From: Acetobacteraceae bacterium
GTDB lineage: Bacteria; Pseudomonadota; Alphaproteobacteria; Acetobacterales; Acetobacteraceae
Length of the DNA: 32,036 nt
Assembly (NCBI GenBank): GCA_027483125.1
Contig: JAIXVH010000121.1
Location: 1 to 32,036 of the forward strand
Direction: 5' to 3'
In this document: positions 9,246 through 17,363 of the stretch, one piece after another
Numbering within the stretch: position 1 is the stretch's first letter
How the letters are laid out: each line of letters starts with the position of its first letter
Made by a program: the position numbers and the translations under genes
Notes under the pieces: generated by a model
What the model was told of the DNA's origin: nothing
The model's database searches: none
The model's input: the letters and a program-made list of their open reading frames with translations, nothing else

Positions 9246-9853
9246 TGGAACAGGCGCTGCATACGCCCCAGCAGGTCACGCAGCTCACTGCCCTCCTGCG
9301 CCTGGGCGGGTTGCGGGGGGACCAGCGCACGGTAGCGCGCCATCGCCTCTCGCGTGCGTTCCAGGCGCAGCTCCGTGGGCTCGGCATTGGAACCGCCGCC
9401 ACTGCCCAGGCCCGTCAGCCGGATCAGCGCGACATCGGCGGCCGCGAGGTCGCGCTCGGCGCGCTCGGCCTCCTGCGGGTGGGGGAAGCAGGCCAGCGTC
9501 CGGCCTTCCAGGCCGCAGGCCATCTCCATCATGGCCGCACGGCCCAGCCTGATCTGCACCCGGCCCGACAGCGCCATCAGCCCGCGTGAGGCACCATCAA
9601 TGCCAAGGTCCCGCGCCGTGACGACCGGCACCAGCCGCCCGCCGCGGTCCTGGATTTCCAGCGCCATGCCAGGCCCGCCACCGGCCGGGCGCTCCACCCA
9701 TTCCTTCAGCCGCAGCCGGCAGGCGGTGCGGTCGGTCATGCGGTCGGTGACGCAGCCGAGCGACCAGGCGCCGAAATCCTCGGCGATGGGCACCTGGGCC
9801 GCGGCCGGCATGGCGAGTGTGGCGATCATGGCTGTGATGGCGATGGCGCGCAT
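9242..9853 (-). CDS. Secreted IalB-like protein, first gene of the ECF sigma operon
   Basis: 203 residues. Signal peptide MRAIAITAMIATLAMPAAAQ with an AxA cleavage site near residue 19. The mature N-terminus FGAWSLGCVTDRMTDRTACRL (Cys34 and Cys45), and a second pair in MACGLEGRTLACFP (Cys113 and Cys122), resemble invasion-associated locus B proteins, with a FGxWxxxC start and two disulfides. The C-terminal 60 residues are a charged linker and helix. An excellent AGGAGG (9859-9864) sits five bases before the ATG. It overlaps the sigma-factor start by four bases. It could be the periplasmic partner or a target of the sigma system, but that is inference. Family assignment is moderate. Confidence 0.72.
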   Translation of the reverse strand: MRAIAITAMIATLAMPAAAQVPIAEDFGAWSLGCVTDRMTDRTACRLRLKEWVERPAGGGPGMALEIQDRGGRLVPVVTARDLGIDGASRGLMALSGRVQIRLGRAAMMEMACGLEGRTLACFPHPQEAERAERDLAAADVALIRLTGLGSGGGSNAEPTELRLERTREAMARYRALVPPQPAQAQEGSELRDLLGRMQRLFQ

Positions 9854-9868
9854 GGCATCCTCCTATTC
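9854..9868. promoter_or_regulatory. 15-base gap between divergent start codons
   Basis: The gap holds the AGGAGG of the minus-strand IalB-like gene and nothing resembling a ribosome site for the plus-strand reductase. Promoters for each direction must overlap the other gene's first codons, and the reductase mRNA may be leaderless. This follows from geometry; no promoter was recognised with confidence. Confidence 0.45.
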
Positions 9869-10729
9869 ATGAACATGATCACATGGCCCGATGGCAGGAT
9901 TGTGCCCGCGCTCGGCCAGGGCACCTGGAAGATGGGGGAGGATGCGCGCGCCCGGCAAGAGGAGGTGCGCGCCCTGCGCACCGGCCTCGACCTCGGCCTG
10001 AGTGTGATCGACACCGCCGAAATGTACGCCGAAGGCGGCGCCGAGGAGGTGGTGGCCGAGGCCATCGCCGGACAGCGGGACAAGGTTTTTCTCGTCTCCA
10101 AGGTCTATCCGCACAATGCCTCGCGCAACCGCCTGCCGCAGGCGCTGGCGCGCAGCCTGAAGCGGCTGAAGACCGACGTGCTGGACTGCTACCTGCTGCA
10201 TTGGCGCGGCTCCGTGCCTCTTGCCGATACGGCGGAGGCGATGGAGCGGATGCAACAGGCGGGTCATATCCGGTCCTGGGGCGTGTCGAACCTGGATCTG
10301 GCGGAGATGCAGACGCTGCCGGGCATCGCTGGGCCGATGATTCACGGCGCCGCCGATCATGCGCCGGGCTGCGCCACCAACCAGGTGCTGCTGCATCTGG
10401 GCGAACGCGGCGTGGAATTCGACCTGGCCCCCTGGATGGCCGCACGCGGCATGCCGCTGATGGCCTATTCGCCGCTCGGCCAGGGCGCGATCCTGGACCA
10501 CCCGACGCTGGCCAGCCTGGCCACCCGGCACAATTGCTCCACGGCCGCCATCGCGCTGGCCTGGGTGCTGTCACGCCCCGGCACCATGGCCATCCCGAAA
10601 ACCGGCACACCGCACCGGGTGGCCGACAATGCGCGGGCGCTGGAGATCACGCTGGATTCCACCGATCTCAGCGCGCTCGACACCAGCTTCCCGCCGCCAC
10701 GGCGCAAGCGGCCGCTGGCGATGCTGTAG
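9869..10729 (+). CDS. Aldo/keto reductase
   Basis: 286 residues forming the NAD(P)H-dependent AKR barrel. The catalytic tetrad is complete: Asp48 (VIDTAEMY), Tyr53, Lys78 (LVSKVYP) and His111 (CYLLHW). Also present are GQGTWKMG near the start, WGVSNLDLAEM, MAYSPLGQG and the cofactor-binding AIPKTGTPHRVADN near the C-terminus. It reduces aldehydes or ketones; the substrate is not inferable. The start is ATG 9869 or 9875; neither has a Shine-Dalgarno. Later starts would remove the conserved first strand. It is convergent with the chemoreceptor gene. Confidence 0.92.
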   Translation: MNMITWPDGRIVPALGQGTWKMGEDARARQEEVRALRTGLDLGLSVIDTAEMYAEGGAEEVVAEAIAGQRDKVFLVSKVYPHNASRNRLPQALARSLKRLKTDVLDCYLLHWRGSVPLADTAEAMERMQQAGHIRSWGVSNLDLAEMQTLPGIAGPMIHGAADHAPGCATNQVLLHLGERGVEFDLAPWMAARGMPLMAYSPLGQGAILDHPTLASLATRHNCSTAAIALAWVLSRPGTMAIPKTGTPHRVADNARALEITLDSTDLSALDTSFPPPRRKRPLAML

Positions 10730-10731
10730 CC

Positions 10732-10757
10732 GCGCCCGCCCATGCCAAGGCGGGCGC
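10732..10757. terminator. Perfect 9-bp hairpin between convergent genes
   Basis: GCGCCCGCC (10732-10740) and GGCGGGCGC (10749-10757) enclose an 8-base loop. The hairpin starts two bases after the reductase stop and touches the chemoreceptor stop, so it could stop transcription from both sides. No T-run follows in either direction. Confidence 0.55.
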
Positions 10758-12205
10758 TATTCGGCCCGATAGGCGAGGCGGAGCGAACCCCAATGCCGCC
10801 CACGCACCTCGATGGGCGCCGAGCAATCCTTCATTAGGACGAATTGCCCACCGCCCATGTCGCGCCGATAGGCCTGCAGCAGGAATGGCCTGGTGTTGCG
10901 TGCGGCGGCCAGACCGGTGCGGTCATCGAAGCAGCGCCGGCTGCGTGAATGGGCGGCATTCCACACCGGGTCCCCGGGCCGCTGGGGCTGGGCGAATTGC
11001 CGGTTATGCGTGGGCAGAAAGCCGTTCCGGTCGACCGCCGCGCAGAACACGATGCGCGGGTCGAGTGCGAGCAGCGGCTCCTGGATCTCGGGCAGGACAC
11101 GATCGGTGAAGGGCACGAAGCCGGTCATCATCTGCTGCGGATCGCTGCCGGCGATCGGGGCATAGGCGCTGTCGAACAATGCGGCCTGGTCGATCTCGCC
11201 GGCGGTGAGCGCGGCCTCGAAGCGGCGGGCGATACGCCGCGCGGCGTCCTGGACCGCCGCAATGAAGGGGGTGTCTGGCGTGGCGACGCCGGATGCGGCG
11301 AGTTCGTCCATCACCGTCTCGGACAGGTCGCGCAGGGCATCGGTGCGGTCGGCGGCGGTGGCGGCCTCGGCGGCGAGCCGGCTGGAACGCTCGGCCTGCT
11401 GGGCGGCCTCGCCGCGGGTGGCCGCCGCGGCCTGGCCGGCGGCCTCGGCCTGGGCAGCGATGGGGGCGGTCTCGGCGGTGATATTGGCGACCGCATCGGT
11501 GATGGCGCTGAGCGCGGCCTGGGTGGTGGCCGCAGCCTGCGAAGCCTCGGCCGCCTGAACAGCATTGGCCTCGGAGGAGGCGCGCAGACCAGCGGCGCTC
11601 TGTCGCAAGGCGCCGACGATGGTCTCGATCCGGGCGGTCGCGGCCCGCGTCTCGGTGGCGAGTGCCTTGACCTCGTTCGCGACCACGCCAAAGCCGCGCC
11701 CCGCTTCGCCGGCGCGGGCGGCCTCGATGGTGGCATTGAGCGCCAGCAGGTTGGTCTGCCGGGCAATGATCTGGATGGATTCGGCCACGGCGGTGACCTG
11801 CGACAGCGCGGCCTCGAGTTCGGTCAATTGCGATGCGCCGGCACGCGCGCCTTCGGCGGCGCGGGCGGCACGCTCGCCCGATCGCATGGCGGCGCTTCTG
11901 GCATCATGCGCCTCGCCCTCGGCCGCGCGGAGGCTGCCGGCGACACGCGCGGCCCGCGCGGCGATCTCGCTCACCGCGCCGGCCATCAGATCGACGCTGG
12001 CATCCAGCCGTGCCGCGGCGGCGGCCGATGCCGCCAGATCCTGCCGCACACTGCCCAGGGCACCGGTGATTTCGGCAACCTCGACGCTGACCTTGCCCAG
12101 CTTGGGCGCAAGCCGGTTCAACGCCAGTTCGGCGGAAGCGCCAGGCGTTTGCGCTCCGACCGCTGGCGATCCAACCGCTTGCGTTGCTAGGTCCAGTGGC
12201 GCCAT
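10757..12205 (-). CDS. Soluble methyl-accepting chemotaxis protein with C-terminal sensor-like domain
   Basis: 482 residues from ATG 12205, preceded by GGAGG five bases upstream; the frame opens 24 bases earlier without a comparable site. No transmembrane segment. Ala/Glu/Arg-rich heptad coiled coils run from about 25 to 300, with the signalling hairpin tip at about 143-182 ([20 protein letters not shown], then [15 protein letters not shown]), which contacts CheA/CheW. The last ~170 residues form a separate domain with [38 protein letters not shown] and [11 protein letters not shown], which I recall from other alphaproteobacterial receptors. It is likely a cytoplasmic chemoreceptor sensing an unknown internal cue. 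No che gene is nearby. Confidence 0.9.
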   Translation of the reverse strand: MAPLDLATQAVGSPAVGAQTPGASAELALNRLAPKLGKVSVEVAEITGALGSVRQDLAASAAAAARLDASVDLMAGAVSEIAARAARVAGSLRAAEGEAHDARSAAMRSGERAARAAEGARAGASQLTELEAALSQVTAVAESIQIIARQTNLLALNATIEAARAGEAGRGFGVVANEVKALATETRAATARIETIVGALRQSAAGLRASSEANAVQAAEASQAAATTQAALSAITDAVANITAETAPIAAQAEAAGQAAAATRGEAAQQAERSSRLAAEAATAADRTDALRDLSETVMDELAASGVATPDTPFIAAVQDAARRIARRFEAALTAGEIDQAALFDSAYAPIAGSDPQQMMTGFVPFTDRVLPEIQEPLLALDPRIVFCAAVDRNGFLPTHNRQFAQPQRPGDPVWNAAHSRSRRCFDDRTGLAAARNTRPFLLQAYRRDMGGGQFVLMKDCSAPIEVRGRHWGSLRLAYRAE

Positions 12206-12278
12206 GAAATCCTCCGTATCCCTGGCCATAGGCCTGAGACGTTAGAGGAGGCTTAAGCGGACGGGGCGGCCGGCCTGG

Positions 12279-13433
12279 CTACTCCCGCGCCTCCGTCACC
12301 CAGCCCGGGCGCAGGGTGATGGCCTGGTGGCGGCAGAGGTCGAAATTGCGCAGTTCCTCCGCGCTTTCATTGTCGAAGACGATGCGCAGATCGGCGCGGC
12401 AGCCGCCATCGGTGGAGATTTCGGCGGTGCCGTTGCGGGTCAGCGGCGCGCTGATCTGGTTGGCGCCCCAGTCGCTCTCTTCGACGGCGGAGAGGTAGAT
12501 GCCGGCGATCGGCCGTTCGTAGAGGTTGCCCAGCGCCAGGCGCCGCTGGCCATGGAAGATGATGGGCTGGGCGGTGCAGAGGTCCACGCCCTCGCGCAGT
12601 TCCTCGCGCCGGTTCTGGAACACGGCGCGGATGCGCACGCGGCATTCGCCGGTGCGCATGCGCATGGCGAAGCTGGCGCCTGCGGCCAGCACATCGGCGC
12701 CCAGGCGGTCCGGGCCCCAATTGGTGCCGGGCTGGGTGGTGGCATAGATGGATTGCAGCGTGACGCCGCTGCGGTTGGTCACCTGCACCTCGCGCAGCGG
12801 CACATTGGGGTCGCCGAAGGCCAGTTGCGGGCTGGCGCAGATATCGGCCTCCCGCGTTTCGGCGGGCAGGCCCTGGAAGGCGGCGCGCACCGTCACCTCA
12901 CAGGCCTGGAAGCCGCGCAGGCGCAGGCGGAATTCACCGCCCGGCGCCACGGTGGCGCGGCCCAGCCGGTCGGGGCCGGCATCGGGCGTGCCACGGGCGA
13001 AGATGAAGACCTGCATCAGCGTGGCGTCGGTGTCGTTGCGCAGCGCGATGTCACGGCGGTTCGCGTCGGTCAGCGCCAGGCTGCGGGTGGCGCAGACATC
13101 GACAGGGCGGGTTTCCTCGCTCTCATCCTGCCAGACGATGCGCATCACCTGCCGGCATTCGGCCACGCGGCCCAGGCGCAGCGTGAAGTTGCGCCCGACC
13201 GGCAGCACCGCCGCCCCCAGCCTGTCAGGGCCCTGCGGGCCGCCGAGGGTGTAAACGTAGACTTCCCGGATCACCGTGTCGGTGCTGTTGGTCACTTCCA
13301 GGTTGCGTTCGGGCGCGGGTTCGGGGCGGGCCGGCTGGGCGGGCTGTGCGGGGCCGGGCCGCTTGATGTCGCCCTGGGCCAGGGCCGGCATCGCCAGGCC
13401 GCAGAGCAGCAGGGATGTCAGGATCGCGCGCAT
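12279..13433 (-). CDS. Secreted protein of four tandem ~85-residue Cys-pair repeats
   Basis: 384 residues. Signal peptide MRAILTSLLLCGLAMPALAQ, then a Pro/Ala linker to about residue 43. Four repeats follow at about 43-125, 126-210, 212-297 and 298-375. Each has a beta-rich core, a GPDRLG-type turn (68-73, 153-158, 240-245; degenerate WGANQIS in the fourth) and two cysteines 21-22 residues apart: 93/114, 178/199, 264/286 and 345/367. The cysteines probably form one disulfide per repeat in the periplasm. I do not recognise a named family. CGGAG lies before the ATG. It is 57 bases downstream of the OmpA-like gene and likely in the same operon. The function is unknown; a binding or scaffold role is a guess. 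Confidence 0.85.
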   Translation of the reverse strand: MRAILTSLLLCGLAMPALAQGDIKRPGPAQPAQPARPEPAPERNLEVTNSTDTVIREVYVYTLGGPQGPDRLGAAVLPVGRNFTLRLGRVAECRQVMRIVWQDESEETRPVDVCATRSLALTDANRRDIALRNDTDATLMQVFIFARGTPDAGPDRLGRATVAPGGEFRLRLRGFQACEVTVRAAFQGLPAETREADICASPQLAFGDPNVPLREVQVTNRSGVTLQSIYATTQPGTNWGPDRLGADVLAAGASFAMRMRTGECRVRIRAVFQNRREELREGVDLCTAQPIIFHGQRRLALGNLYERPIAGIYLSAVEESDWGANQISAPLTRNGTAEISTDGGCRADLRIVFDNESAEELRNFDLCRHQAITLRPGWVTEARE

Positions 13434-13490
13434 GGCTTTGCTCCGGGTATTGGGGGCGCAGCATGGAACGCGGCCGGGGGGCGCGTCCAG

Positions 13491-13904
13491 TCAGGGCAGG
13501 ATGATGATGGTCGCCCCCCGCGCGGGCCGCGCGGCGCTGCTGCGGGTGAAGCCGGCCACGCGGGCCTCGGCGCGCACGCGGTCGCGCTCGATGCCCAGGC
13601 GCGCCAGTTCCAGCGCCACCGCGCGGGCGCGCCGCGCTGCCAGCCGCGTGCCGGTCTGCGTGCCGCCCTCGCTGCTCAAGGCATGGCCCAGGATGCAGAT
13701 ATTGCGCGCGGGTTCGCGGCGCGCCAGTTCCGCCGCCGCCGCGATCGGGTTGCGCGCGGCCTCACCCGGCGTATCGGCGCGGGCGGCGAAGGGGACGGCG
13801 AAGCTGTCATCCTCCAGCGCCTCGGCGCCGACGCAGTTGAATTCGCGGATCTGCGCCGTGGCGGGGGCGGCGAGCAGCAGCAACAGAAGCAGCGCGCGTG
13901 TCAT
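13491..13904 (-). CDS. Small secreted OmpA-like domain protein
   Basis: 137 residues from ATG 13904, which overlaps the cupin stop by four bases; the longer frame to 14081 is antisense-like, low-complexity sequence. Signal peptide MTRALLLLLLLAAPATAQ. The remainder looks like a short OmpA C-terminal fold: a strand ending NICILGHALSSEGG, the helix TRLAARRARAVALELARLGIERDRV, and a final strand ATIIILP. Canonical peptidoglycan-binding members read GHTD here, the Asp contacting diaminopimelate; this one reads GHAL, so wall binding may be lost or altered. It lies between the cupin and the four-repeat protein in one apparent operon. Confidence 0.75.
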   Translation of the reverse strand: MTRALLLLLLLAAPATAQIREFNCVGAEALEDDSFAVPFAARADTPGEAARNPIAAAAELARREPARNICILGHALSSEGGTQTGTRLAARRARAVALELARLGIERDRVRAEARVAGFTRSSAARPARGATIIILP

Positions 13905-15112
13905 GCCGCCAGCAACAGCCCCGCGGCCGCCAGCCGCCCCAGCAAGGCCTGCGCATCCACGCCCGGATGCGCGCGCGCGAGTTCGGCGGCCGTCACGTCG
14001 GGGCGTGCCAGCAGCCAGGCGGCGGCCTCGGCCTCGGGCGGGTTGAGGGGCAGCGCGCCGGCCTCGGTCTTCAGCACCCATTCGGCGCCGCGGCGCACCG
14101 GCTTGGCGCCGGGGTTGAGCACGCGAAAGCCGCCGGCTTCATCGGTGGTGTCGCTGCTGGGGGCGGCGAGGCCGCGCCAGGCCAGCAGGTCATTATGGCC
14201 GCGATTGTAGCGATAGCCGGCGATATAGCCCTCCAGCACGGAGAGCACCTTGGGGTCCTTGCACAATTCGGCGAGCTTCTGGCCGAGCTGCCCCACCTTC
14301 TGGGTCAGCGCGAATTTCGCCGGCGCGCTGCCATCCTGCCGCGGCAGGGCCTGGCGGAAACCGGCCTCGTAGAGCACGCGCTCCATCAGGATGGTCATCA
14401 GGTCCATCCCCAGCACCGCATGGGTGCCATAGGCGATGTGGACCGATGACGGCGCCTCGGCCAGGGCGTCATGATACCAGCCGCGCGGCAGATAGAGCAG
14501 GTCGCCGGTCTTCAGCAGCACCTTCTCGCGCAGCTTGCCCTTGGCGGATTCATGATGCGCCTGGTCCTGGCTGCGGAAGACGGGGTGGGAGATCGGCCAT
14601 TCGGCGCGGCCTTCCCAGATGTTCCAGTATTTCTCGCCCTCGACCTGCACGGCCCAGACTTCGTGGGTGTCGTAATGCGCAGGGAAGGCCTTGTGCGACT
14701 GCCAGGAGATATAGACGTTGGCCTGAGCTTTCCCGAGGCCCGCCCCTTCCAGCGCGTCCGAGACGGACTGCATGCCGGGCGTCAGGCTGTCCACGTCATT
14801 CAGCACGACCGAGCAGCCCTGCCTGACGAATTCCGCCACGCGGGCGGCGACCGGCTGCATCACCTGCTGCGCATCGCGCGACAGGGCCGAGACGCAGTAT
14901 TTCTCGGCCGGCACCGCGACACCGTCCTCATACATCTTGAGCGAGTGCGATGACCACATATGGGTCATGTCCAGCAGGCGGTTGATGTGCCGCCAGGACA
15001 GCACCTGCGCGAATTTCGCGGCCCCGCCCTTGATATGGAGCGGCTGCTTGTCGTGATACTCCGCGAAGAAAGTGGCCAGCGGAATCGGGGCGATGAGCTC
15101 TTCGAAGGTCAT
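13901..15112 (-). CDS. JmjC-like cupin (ROXA/YcfD-type) oxygenase
   Basis: 403 residues. The double-stranded beta-helix of the cupin-4/JmjC class is marked by HYDTHEVWAVQVEGEKYW (His146 and Asp148 as iron ligands) and LPRGWYHDA (His214 as third ligand). Upstream are DKQPLHIKGG and CSVVLNDVDSLTPG. Family members are Fe(II)/2-oxoglutarate-dependent oxygenases; the bacterial ones studied hydroxylate ribosomal proteins. The C-terminal part (about 330-403) resembles a winged-helix tail (PPEAEAAAWLLARPDVTAAEL). The substrate here is unknown, and activity is inferred from the intact metal triad. No clear ribosome site precedes the ATG. It leads an apparent operon with two secreted proteins. Confidence 0.88.
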   Translation of the reverse strand: MTFEELIAPIPLATFFAEYHDKQPLHIKGGAAKFAQVLSWRHINRLLDMTHMWSSHSLKMYEDGVAVPAEKYCVSALSRDAQQVMQPVAARVAEFVRQGCSVVLNDVDSLTPGMQSVSDALEGAGLGKAQANVYISWQSHKAFPAHYDTHEVWAVQVEGEKYWNIWEGRAEWPISHPVFRSQDQAHHESAKGKLREKVLLKTGDLLYLPRGWYHDALAEAPSSVHIAYGTHAVLGMDLMTILMERVLYEAGFRQALPRQDGSAPAKFALTQKVGQLGQKLAELCKDPKVLSVLEGYIAGYRYNRGHNDLLAWRGLAAPSSDTTDEAGGFRVLNPGAKPVRRGAEWVLKTEAGALPLNPPEAEAAAWLLARPDVTAAELARAHPGVDAQALLGRLAAAGLLLAA

Positions 15113-15161
15113 GCGCGGTGTTTAGCCCAAGCGTGGCTGGTGCGGAAACAGCGCATGCATG

Positions 15162-15310
15162 GCCTGGCGGATGCGACGCGCCAGGCTTCCGTGCCGGCTG
15201 GCGCCTGGTCGTTCAGGCGGGCGCGCTGCGATACCCCTGAGTGCTGCGAAGCGCTGCTGTGCCAGCCATTGCGCGCCCGCACGGCAGCAGCGCTTCCCGA
15301 TGACAGGGGT
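15162..15310. other. Structured intergenic region with two strong hairpins
   Basis: The 227-base gap 15113-15339 has no convincing gene. It holds an 8-bp perfect stem (15162-15169 with 15179-15186) and a larger structure: a 12-bp perfect stem 15248-15259 with 15285-15296, flanked by an outer 7-bp stem 15233-15239 (ACCCCTG) with 15304-15310 (CAGGGGT). It lies downstream of the polysaccharide operon's last gene and upstream of the cupin gene on the same strand. It could be terminators without T-runs, an RNA-processing site, or a small structured RNA. Confidence 0.45.
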
Positions 15311-15339
15311 TCAGGCATGCTGGTCAAACGCGCCATCCG

Positions 15340-16293
15340 TCATCGCAAGACCACCACCCCAGGGGCGAGACGATACTGCGCCACCAACGCCCGGTCGCTG
15401 ACCGGGGCGCCTTCGCGCAGGCGGCCGAAGAACCAGCAGCCGCCGGCATGGTCCGCGCCGGCAGGCAACCAGCGGTCCAGCAGGCGCAGGGGCGGTGTGC
15501 ACAACAGCCCCGCGGCGCGCGCCATGCGCCGCCAGCCCGGCCGCGCCGATACCGACATCAGCACCCCGCCCAGCGACCAGGCCGCGACACTGCCCACGCC
15601 CATGGCGATACCCGCGGCCACTTCGTCAAACGCGCGGAACAGCCGCCGATGCCCGATCGGCGTGAAGCGCGTGAAGTCATGCGCGCCCATATGCACCGGC
15701 TGCAGGAAGGGCGTGACGGCATAGACATGCCCGCCGGGCTTCAGCACGCGCGCGATCTCGGCGACACATCGCGTGGGTTCGGCGACATGCTCCAGCACGG
15801 CGACAGCCACCACCAGGTCGAAGCTTCCGGGCGGGAATGGCAGGTCATGGGCATCGGCAATCGCATCCACCGCCGGGCCGAAGGCAACATCGGTGTGCAA
15901 CACGCCTTCGGCACCCAGGCGCACACCGCCCGAGCCGATGACCAGCACGCGCGGTGCGGCCACGCGCCGCGCCACGCAGGCCAGCGCATCGGCGGCGCTC
16001 GGGTGCCGCAGGCTGGATGGGGCATCGCCCAGCCGGCGCGCCCAGCGGCGCCAGATGCGACGCAGCCCGCCCGCGCCATCGCCGTCGCGCCCATAGCTCG
16101 GCCCGACATAGCCCGCACCTTGCAGATAGTCCGACACGGCGAAGACGGAGTTCGCGTCATTGATCAAGACAGGCACGCCACCGACCACGGGATAGACCGT
16201 GCCGCAGACATCGCAGCGCAACCCATCCTGCAACGCCGCGCCGTCGCGCGGGCAGCACAGTGTCACGCCGTGCAAACTGGCCGGTGCCGTCAT
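15340..16293 (-). CDS. SAM-dependent methyltransferase with N-terminal zinc-ribbon
   Basis: 317 residues. The N-terminus is a Trm112-like zinc ribbon: LCCPRDGAALQDG, then CDVCGTVYPVVGGVPVL, with Cys14, Cys27 and Cys30 plus Cys13 as possible ligands. A class I methyltransferase (type 11) follows: VLVIGSGG (116-123), DAHDLPFPPGSFDLVVAVAVLEHV, and ARVLKPGGHVYAVTPFLQPVH. Such fusions are common in glycan clusters, where they probably methylate a sugar or lipid-linked intermediate. It overlaps the upstream GT4 gene by four bases and is last in the minus-strand polysaccharide array. The substrate is unknown. Confidence 0.85.
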   Translation of the reverse strand: MTAPASLHGVTLCCPRDGAALQDGLRCDVCGTVYPVVGGVPVLINDANSVFAVSDYLQGAGYVGPSYGRDGDGAGGLRRIWRRWARRLGDAPSSLRHPSAADALACVARRVAAPRVLVIGSGGVRLGAEGVLHTDVAFGPAVDAIADAHDLPFPPGSFDLVVAVAVLEHVAEPTRCVAEIARVLKPGGHVYAVTPFLQPVHMGAHDFTRFTPIGHRRLFRAFDEVAAGIAMGVGSVAAWSLGGVLMSVSARPGWRRMARAAGLLCTPPLRLLDRWLPAGADHAGGCWFFGRLREGAPVSDRALVAQYRLAPGVVVLR

Positions 16294-17363
16294 CGCTGTG
16301 CCACCCGGTCAAGCAGCGCGGCATGTGCCTGGAACATCGCCTCCTGCGCGAAGACCTGCTCGGCGCGGGCGCGGTTGGCCTGGCCGATGGCTTGGCGCAA
16401 GGCGGGCTGCAGCAGCAACGGGCGCAATGCATCGGCCAAGGCGTGGTCATCGAGGCTGGCCAGATGCGGCGCATTCTCCGGCGCCAGCATGTTGCGCACA
16501 TCGCCCACATCGGTGCTGGCCACGGGCAGCCCGCTGGCCATGGCTTCGAGCACCGCGAAGGGCATCTGCTCGGTATCCGAGGAGAGCGCGAAGACATCCA
16601 GCTTGCGCAACGCCGCCGCCGGGTCCGCGACATGCCCGAGGAAGCGCGTGCAGCCCGCCAGGCCCAGGGCTTCGGCCTGCGCTTCCAACCGCGCCTGCTC
16701 CGGCCCTTCGCCCATGATGTGCAGCCGCAGCGGCACGCCCTGGTCGCGCAACAAGGCTATGGCGCGCAGCAGCCGGGCCAGGTTTTTCTCCGGGCGCAGG
16801 GCCGCCGCCGTGCCGATCAGCGGCGCATCGCCTGGCGTGGCCGCGCCGGGGTGAAACCGGGCCAGATCCACGCCGTTCGGGATCAGGCGCAGACACGCCG
16901 CCGGCAGGCCCCACACCTCGCGCGCCAGGCGCCACAGCGTGGCCGAGGGCAGCACCGTCAGGCTGCGGCGCAACAGCAAGCGCCGCGCCCAGACACGCCT
17001 GCGCAACTGGCCGCTGCCTTCCTCCGGGCCGAAGCCATCCTCGGCGTGCAGATGCGCGACGCGCGGCAGGGCATGCGCGGCGATCACCCAATCCAGGCTG
17101 CCCCAGTTGCTGGTCACCAGCACGGCCGGACGCAGCGCGCGCAACATGCGCAGCGCGGGAGCGACGCCGCGCGCGGGGGCGGGCAGCAGGGCGCAAGCAG
17201 CCTCGGGCGCCAGGCGCGCGGCGCAGGCGGTGTCGCCATCCAGCGCCACCACCGCATGCCGCCAACGCGGGCCGAAGCGGTTGGCCAGCGCTGCGAAGCG
17301 CACCTGCGCGCCGCCCACCGCAAAGCTCGGGAAAACATGCAGCAGAAGCGGCGCGGGGTTCAT
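16290..17363 (-). CDS. GT4-family glycosyltransferase
   Basis: 357 residues from ATG 17363, overlapping the upstream stop by four bases; the frame extends to 17507, but that is low-complexity Arg/Gly/Pro. GT-B fold: N-terminal LHVFPSFAVGGAQVRFAALA, the linker strand LRLIPNGVDLARFHPG, nucleotide-binding GTAAALRPEKNLARLL, LHIMGEGPEQARLE, and the E-x7-E motif at 265-273 (TEQMPFAVLEAMASGLPV). It likely transfers a sugar from a nucleotide donor with retention, at the cytoplasmic face of the membrane. Donor and acceptor are unknown. Confidence 0.9.
   Translation of the reverse strand: MNPAPLLLHVFPSFAVGGAQVRFAALANRFGPRWRHAVVALDGDTACAARLAPEAACALLPAPARGVAPALRMLRALRPAVLVTSNWGSLDWVIAAHALPRVAHLHAEDGFGPEEGSGQLRRRVWARRLLLRRSLTVLPSATLWRLAREVWGLPAACLRLIPNGVDLARFHPGAATPGDAPLIGTAAALRPEKNLARLLRAIALLRDQGVPLRLHIMGEGPEQARLEAQAEALGLAGCTRFLGHVADPAAALRKLDVFALSSDTEQMPFAVLEAMASGLPVASTDVGDVRNMLAPENAPHLASLDDHALADALRPLLLQPALRQAIGQANRARAEQVFAQEAMFQAHAALLDRVAQR

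Noticed and set aside
15109-15336. 75-residue minus-strand frame in the gap before the cupin gene
   Set aside because: Low-complexity, no ribosome site, no recognisable domain; the region is better explained by its hairpins.
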